64,000 bases of DNA. It comes from an uncultured Collinsella sp. GTDB taxonomy: Bacteria; Actinomycetota; Coriobacteriia; Coriobacteriales; Coriobacteriaceae. Position numbers and translations under genes: made by a program. Under the pieces are notes generated by a model. That model was not told the origin of the DNA. It saw only the letters and a list, made by a program, of their open reading frames with translations, and did no database searches. The number at the start of each line of letters is the position of its first letter. Position 1 is the stretch's first letter. Positions 60,013 through 64,000 of the stretch are shown piece by piece. The stretch spans positions 11,905 to 75,904 of the forward strand of contig UQAU01000006.1 of the NCBI GenBank assembly GCA_900539035.1. Direction: 5' to 3'.

Positions 60013-61389
60013 ATGTGGGCATACGAGACGACGTTCTATCAGATCTATCCGCTGGGCTTTTGCGGAGCTCCGCGCGAAAACGCCGCGTCCGTTGCCGAGG
60101 ATGAGCTCTCCCAAGTTGCCGGCACTGAACCCAATCCCGATGCCCCCATCATGAAGATTGCCCAATGGGCCGATTACTTGCAAAAACTCGGTATTGGCGC
60201 TGTACTGATCAACCCGCCGCTCGAGTCTGATAGCCACGGCTACGATACGCGCAGCCTGCGCCACATCGACCGTCGCTTGGGTGGGGATGCCGACTTTGCC
60301 GCCGCATGCGAGACGCTGCACGCCCATGGCATCCGCGTGGTGCTCGATGCGGTCTTCAACCATGTGGGCCGTGGCTTTTGGGCCTTCCGCGATGTGCAGG
60401 AGCGCAAGTGGGACTCGCCCTACAAGGACTGGTTCCACATTAGCTTTGATGGCGACTCGTGCTACGGCGACGGCTTTTGGTACGAGGGCTGGGAAGGCCA
60501 TTTTGAGCTCGTGAAGCTCAACCTGCAAAACCCCGCCGTGGTCGATTACCTGCTCGAGTCCGTGCGCCGCTGGGCCGAGGTCTTTGGCGTCGACGGCTTG
60601 CGCCTGGACGTTGCCTATATGCTCGACCGCGACTTTATGCGCCGCCTGCACGCCTTTACCCGTGAGCTCAAGCCCGACTTTGTGCTGATCGGCGAGACGC
60701 TCCACGGCGACTACAACCAAATCGTCAACGACGAGATGCTCGATTCCTGCACTAATTACGAGTGCTACAAGGGCCTGTATTCCAGCTTTAACTCGGTCAA
60801 TATGTTCGAAATCGCGCACTCGCTGCACCGTCAGTTTGGCGGCGACCCTTGGTGCATCTACCGCGGCAAGCACCTGCTGTCGTTTGTCGACAACCACGAC
60901 GTGCCGCGCCTGGCGAGCATCCTCACCGACAAGTCCTGTCTGCGTCCCGCCTACGGCATGCTCTTTGGCATGCCAGGCATCCCGTGCGTCTACTATGGCA
61001 GCGAGTGGGGAATTGCTGGCGAAAAGGGCGGCCCCGATGGCGACTGGGCGCTGCGCCCTGCGCCCGATGAGCCTGCGCCCAACGAGCTGACGGCCTTCAT
61101 CAAGCAGCTGGCGCACCTGCGCTCGGCAAACGATGCGGCGGCTCGCGCCCTCAACTACGGCGCCTATCGCAACGTGGTGATCCAGAATAAGCAGCTGCTG
61201 TTCGAACGCGCTTGTGACGGTGCGACGGTGCTCGTGGCGGTGAACGCCGTGGGCGAGCCTTACACCTTTGGCACCGGCGAGCTCGACGGGTCCTTTGTCG
61301 ACCTGCTTGCCGATGGCGTGCCCACGGTCGAGCTAGCTGGCTCCCTTGAGCTTGCGCCCTACGAGGTGCGTTATCTGCTGAGGGCCTAG
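60013..61389 (+). CDS. GH13 alpha-amylase family glycosidase
   Basis: A 458-residue cytosolic enzyme (no signal peptide). Conserved GH13 regions: DAVFNHVG (I), GLRLDVAYML with the nucleophile Asp (II), LIGETLHG with the acid Glu (III), and FVDNHDVPRL (IV). The lack of a separate N-terminal domain and the WAYETTFYQIYPLGF start resemble oligosaccharide-degrading (maltodextrin/neopullulanase-like) members. A short beta-sandwich ends the protein. GGGAGG precedes the ATG. It is followed by the glycosylase gene after 3 nt. Confidence 0.9.
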   Translation: MWAYETTFYQIYPLGFCGAPRENAASVAEDELSQVAGTEPNPDAPIMKIAQWADYLQKLGIGAVLINPPLESDSHGYDTRSLRHIDRRLGGDADFAAACETLHAHGIRVVLDAVFNHVGRGFWAFRDVQERKWDSPYKDWFHISFDGDSCYGDGFWYEGWEGHFELVKLNLQNPAVVDYLLESVRRWAEVFGVDGLRLDVAYMLDRDFMRRLHAFTRELKPDFVLIGETLHGDYNQIVNDEMLDSCTNYECYKGLYSSFNSVNMFEIAHSLHRQFGGDPWCIYRGKHLLSFVDNHDVPRLASILTDKSCLRPAYGMLFGMPGIPCVYYGSEWGIAGEKGGPDGDWALRPAPDEPAPNELTAFIKQLAHLRSANDAAARALNYGAYRNVVIQNKQLLFERACDGATVLVAVNAVGEPYTFGTGELDGSFVDLLADGVPTVELAGSLELAPYEVRYLLRA

Positions 61390-61392
61390 GCC

Positions 61393-61962
61393 ATGGCAGC
61401 GTCTGACGAGGGCTATCAACATATTGAGCATGGGTTTGAGCCTGTGTTCGACGAGCACTCGCGCGTTTTGGTGCTGGGGTCGTTTCCCTCGGTGCTCTCG
61501 CGTGCCAATGCCTTTTATTACGGCAACCCTCAGAATCGCTTTTGGCGCGTGATGGCCGCGTGCCTCGGTGTGCCTGTGCCACCCAACGAGGGCGACCCTT
61601 TGGCAAGCGGTGAGCCCGCGACGCTCGACGCCTCGATTGCCGCCAAGCGATCCATGCTGTTGAACGGTGGCGTGGCCCTGTGGGATGCAATCGAGAGCTG
61701 CGACATTAAGGGCTCGAGTGACGCGAGCATTCGTAACGTTGTGCCGGCGCATATCGAGCGCATTACCGATGCCGCGCCGATCGAGGTCGTTGTCTGTAAC
61801 GGCGGTGCGGCAGGGCGACTCTACAAACGCTACTTGCAAGATCGGACGGGGCTGCCTGCCATCGTCCTGCCCTCGACAAGTCCCGCCAATGCCGCTTGGC
61901 GCCCGGAGCGTCTTGTTGAGCGGTGGAGCGGCGCCGCTGATTGGCAGGCTTTTTCGATTTAG
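61393..61962 (+). CDS. DNA-deoxyinosine glycosylase (uracil-DNA glycosylase superfamily)
   Basis: A 189-residue base-excision repair enzyme removing hypoxanthine (and possibly other deaminated bases) from DNA. It shows HGFEPVFDEHSRVLVLGSFP, the family-6 signature FYYGNPQNRFW, and the C-terminal LPSTSPANAAW in which SPAN/A replaces the HPS motif. It starts 3 nt after the glycosidase gene and overlaps the convergent gene by 4 nt. Confidence 0.9.
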   Translation: MAASDEGYQHIEHGFEPVFDEHSRVLVLGSFPSVLSRANAFYYGNPQNRFWRVMAACLGVPVPPNEGDPLASGEPATLDASIAAKRSMLLNGGVALWDAIESCDIKGSSDASIRNVVPAHIERITDAAPIEVVVCNGGAAGRLYKRYLQDRTGLPAIVLPSTSPANAAWRPERLVERWSGAADWQAFSI

Positions 61963-62615
61963 CAGTTTGAGTGCTCGGCAAGATGCCTCATAACGGCGTG
62001 CCAGATCGGTGTGGGCAGTGCGGGCGTGGCGCGCACCATGCCGTCGGTGTCGACGCCACCCGTTGCAGCGCCACCGAGCTTCTGCGCGTGTTCGACGGAA
62101 CATCCCATGCGAACGGCGCCCACGAGCTTGTCCATGGCCTCCGAAAAAGGTCGCCGCAAGAGTCCCATGCGCGGGGAGCGACGAAGCGCTGCGATGCCGC
62201 TGCCGGCGCAGATGGCAACGCCTCCACACCACAATTGGTCATGGCGCTCACATGCCTTGTGCAGGCGAACGGCGGTCCCACGCGCCTGCTCAGTGCCCTC
62301 TTGTGCGGCTCGAATTGCGGCATAGACGCGCGTTCCCGTACCGCCAAAGCGCTCAAGCGCCTGCTCGATAGCTGTCAACGTCTCATCGTCAGCCACATCT
62401 TCAATGGCCAGCACGATGCCATCGGCAACGCTGCCGGCGTCATTTGCCTTCAAGTCGACCGGGCGGGGGAGTGCGGTGCCGGAAAGTTGAGCATAGGCGG
62501 CGATGGCATCCTGCAGGTCCCAGAGCAAAAAATCAAGATCGGCGCTATTGGGAATGCTGATATACGCAATGGTTTGCAACGTTTTTGGTGCATCGCCGCG
62601 TGCGGTCGTCTCCAT
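61959..62615 (-). CDS. Conserved protein of unknown function
   Basis: A 218-residue cytosolic protein I do not recognise with confidence. The N-terminal half is acidic (PNSADLDFLLWDLQDAI ... DVADDETLTAIEQALERFG). The C-terminal half has the Gly-rich, basic pattern LWCGGVAICAGSGI then RMGLLRRPFSEAMDKLVGAV, reminiscent of flavin-reductase-associated proteins. It has a strong AAAGGAGG ribosome site, long frame and coding-like composition, supporting a real gene. It is divergent from the aminotransferase gene. Confidence 0.65.
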   Translation of the reverse strand: METTARGDAPKTLQTIAYISIPNSADLDFLLWDLQDAIAAYAQLSGTALPRPVDLKANDAGSVADGIVLAIEDVADDETLTAIEQALERFGGTGTRVYAAIRAAQEGTEQARGTAVRLHKACERHDQLWCGGVAICAGSGIAALRRSPRMGLLRRPFSEAMDKLVGAVRMGCSVEHAQKLGGAATGGVDTDGMVRATPALPTPIWHAVMRHLAEHSNC

Positions 62616-62708
62616 GCCGCCTCCTTTCCGGTTGGTTTCCGTTTAGGTTACACCGTCTGGCGGTGCCTCGCCGCGCTATCCTAGTGCAACCCTTACGAAA
62701 GGAACGCC

Positions 62709-63845
62709 ATGCGTCTGCCCATGAATACCTCGCTTGCCACGCTCAAGCCCTCCGGCATCCGCCGGATCAATGCGCTCGCCGCCCAGCATCCGGGGTGCAT
62801 CGCGCTCGCGCTCGGCGAGCCCGATTTTCCCACGCCCGATGTGATTAGCGCCGAGGTGACTGCTTCGTTGGGCCGCGGTGACACGCACTATCCGCCCAAC
62901 AACGGTCGCCCCGCCCTGCGTGAGGCGTTATCTGCCTACATGGGGGACGCGGGCCTTACGTTTTCCGCCGATGAGGTCATCCTGACCGACGGTGCGACCG
63001 AGGCGCTGTCGGCAACATTCATGGCTATGCTCAACCCCGGCGACGAGGTCATTATTCCCACGCCGGCCTTTGGTCTGTACGAGAGCATCGTCGTGGCCAA
63101 TCACGCCAAGGCGGTCTTTTTGGATACGGAGCCTGCGCAATTCCAGATTGACGAGGACGCACTTCGTGCTTGCGTGACGCCGGCGACCAAGGCTATCGTC
63201 ATCTGCTCGCCCAACAACCCCACGGGCTGCATCCTCAGCGCGGCGTCACTCGACGCCGTGGCGCGCGTGGCAGAGCAGACGGGCATCTACGTGGTCTGCG
63301 ACGACGTATACAACCGCCTGGTTTATGTGGATGGCTACGAGCGCTTTGCCCAGCGCCACCCGGAGCTGCGTGAGCAGACCGTAATTATCGAGAGCTTCTC
63401 CAAGCCCTGGGCCATGACCGGCTGGCGCCTGGGTTGGCTCGCAGCCGCAGCCCCCGTCATCGCCGAGATCGCAAAGGCCCATCAATACTTAGTATCGAGT
63501 GCCGTCTCCTTTGAGATGGACGCCGCAGCGCGAGCCCTGACCATCGACCCAACCCCCATGCTCAAAGTCTACCGAGCCCGTCGCGAACGCGTGCTCGCAG
63601 CCTTAAACGCCATGGGCCTCGATGTAGTAGAACCCGCAGGAGCCTTCTACACTTTCCCGAGCATCAAAAAGTTCGGCCTAACCAGCGAAGACTTCTGCAT
63701 CAAAGCCATCAAAGAGGCCAACGTAGCCCTAGTCCCCGGAAACTGCTTCGGCACCGAAGGCCACATCCGCCTAAGCTACTGCGTCTCCGATAAAGACCTA
63801 GACGAAGGCCTCCGCCGCCTGTCCACCTTCATTTCAACCTTGTAG
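62709..63845 (+). CDS. Pyridoxal-phosphate aminotransferase, class I/II
   Basis: A 378-residue PLP enzyme. It has ALGEPDFPTP, YPPNNGRPALREA, the ring-stacking segment TDGATEAL, CSPNNPTG, CDDVYNRLVY, and the PLP lysine in SFSKPWAMTGWRLGW; a late RLSYC holds the carboxylate-binding Arg. It resembles aspartate/aromatic-type aminotransferases, but the substrate cannot be fixed. AAAGGA precedes the ATG. The last 120 codons use GAA, AAA, CTA and GTA far more than the rest of the gene or window. Confidence 0.92.
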   Translation: MRLPMNTSLATLKPSGIRRINALAAQHPGCIALALGEPDFPTPDVISAEVTASLGRGDTHYPPNNGRPALREALSAYMGDAGLTFSADEVILTDGATEALSATFMAMLNPGDEVIIPTPAFGLYESIVVANHAKAVFLDTEPAQFQIDEDALRACVTPATKAIVICSPNNPTGCILSAASLDAVARVAEQTGIYVVCDDVYNRLVYVDGYERFAQRHPELREQTVIIESFSKPWAMTGWRLGWLAAAAPVIAEIAKAHQYLVSSAVSFEMDAAARALTIDPTPMLKVYRARRERVLAALNAMGLDVVEPAGAFYTFPSIKKFGLTSEDFCIKAIKEANVALVPGNCFGTEGHIRLSYCVSDKDLDEGLRRLSTFISTL

Positions 63846-64000
63846 CCCTCAGGGATGCAACACATCAGCCCACCGACCCAAGCATTATGAGTGGGGCGCG
63901 TCGCTCAACCGCCCCCAGGATTAGCAGCAAAGGCAACCTAGCTACCGGCCGGGGGGGGGGGGGGGGGGGTTTGGTGGGATACACACCGCCCCCACGCCCC
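63846..64000. other. Non-coding contig end with poly-G run
   Basis: No gene or terminator is seen after the aminotransferase. A run of 19 G occupies 63951-63969, followed by an unrelated G/C-rich tail. This looks like an assembly or sequencing artefact. Confidence 0.6.

Overview
The window reads as one contig from a gut Coriobacteriia genome, most likely Collinsella (C. aerofaciens group). This is an inference from high GC (about 60% by eye), strong GAG/AAG codon preference, a Firmicutes-like chromosomal order (disA-ispD-ispF-cysS-rlmB-yacP ... rpmG-secE-nusG-rplK-rplA) in an actinobacterial-type genome, and many intergenic palindromes. The left edge cuts an asparagine synthetase gene. The right edge is a non-coding contig end with a run of 19 G that looks like an artefact.

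Layout. 1-10.8 kb: asnB (partial, minus), then a plus-strand housekeeping run: Mur ligase, HAD phosphatase, murI, rph, rdgB, dtd, veg, ispE, tRNA-Pro, tatA, greA, and lysS with a fused C-terminal tRNA-binding domain. 11-18 kb: ThrE-type exporter, DUF2798 membrane protein, clpC, pepD. 18-20.9 kb (minus): hipBA toxin-antitoxin with three evenly spaced operators, and mntP behind a Mn2+ (yybP-ykoY) riboswitch. 21-26.6 kb: disA-ispD-ispF-cysS-rlmB-yacP. 26.6-28.7 kb: an accessory insertion carrying a one-gene HTH + HipA-like kinase with a large palindromic operator, tRNA-Thr and a nest of palindromes. 28.9-33.5 kb: tRNA-Tyr/Thr/Met-tuf, rpmG, tRNA-Trp, secE-nusG, rplK-rplA. 33.6-38.6 kb: leucine operon leuA-leuC-leuD-leuB behind a leader peptide and a transcription attenuator. 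38.8-50.9 kb (minus): metallophosphoesterase with a cytosolic ParB-like/BMP-domain protein, MscS channel, wall-anchored 5'-nucleotidase, an amino-acid-type ABC importer, a WYL-type regulator, asnS and PTS EIIA. 51-64 kb: alpha/beta hydrolase, FCD-GntR regulator divergent from a dimethylargininase and APC antiporter, a FeoA-FeoB fusion, MFS exporter, GH13 glycosidase, deoxyinosine glycosylase, an unrecognised minus-strand gene and a class I/II aminotransferase.

How it works together. Most of the window is core metabolism and translation: cell-wall precursors, isoprenoid precursors (ispE, ispD, ispF), c-di-AMP synthesis, aminoacyl-tRNA synthetases, ribosomal proteins, protein export and leucine synthesis. 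Accessory functions are two HipA-type kinases, the possible methylarginine-use unit and the nutrient transporters.

The most unusual content is in the spacers. At least five palindromic repeat families are present: six hairpins built around a ggggacagg core, three sitting directly at stop codons; three copies of a 63-nt palindrome; two tandem arrays of about 62-nt hairpin units; four nested palindromes of about 100 nt with varying but self-complementary arms; and a pair of 55-nt hairpins beside a 126-nt inverted repeat. No transposase, CRISPR array, rRNA or prophage was seen.
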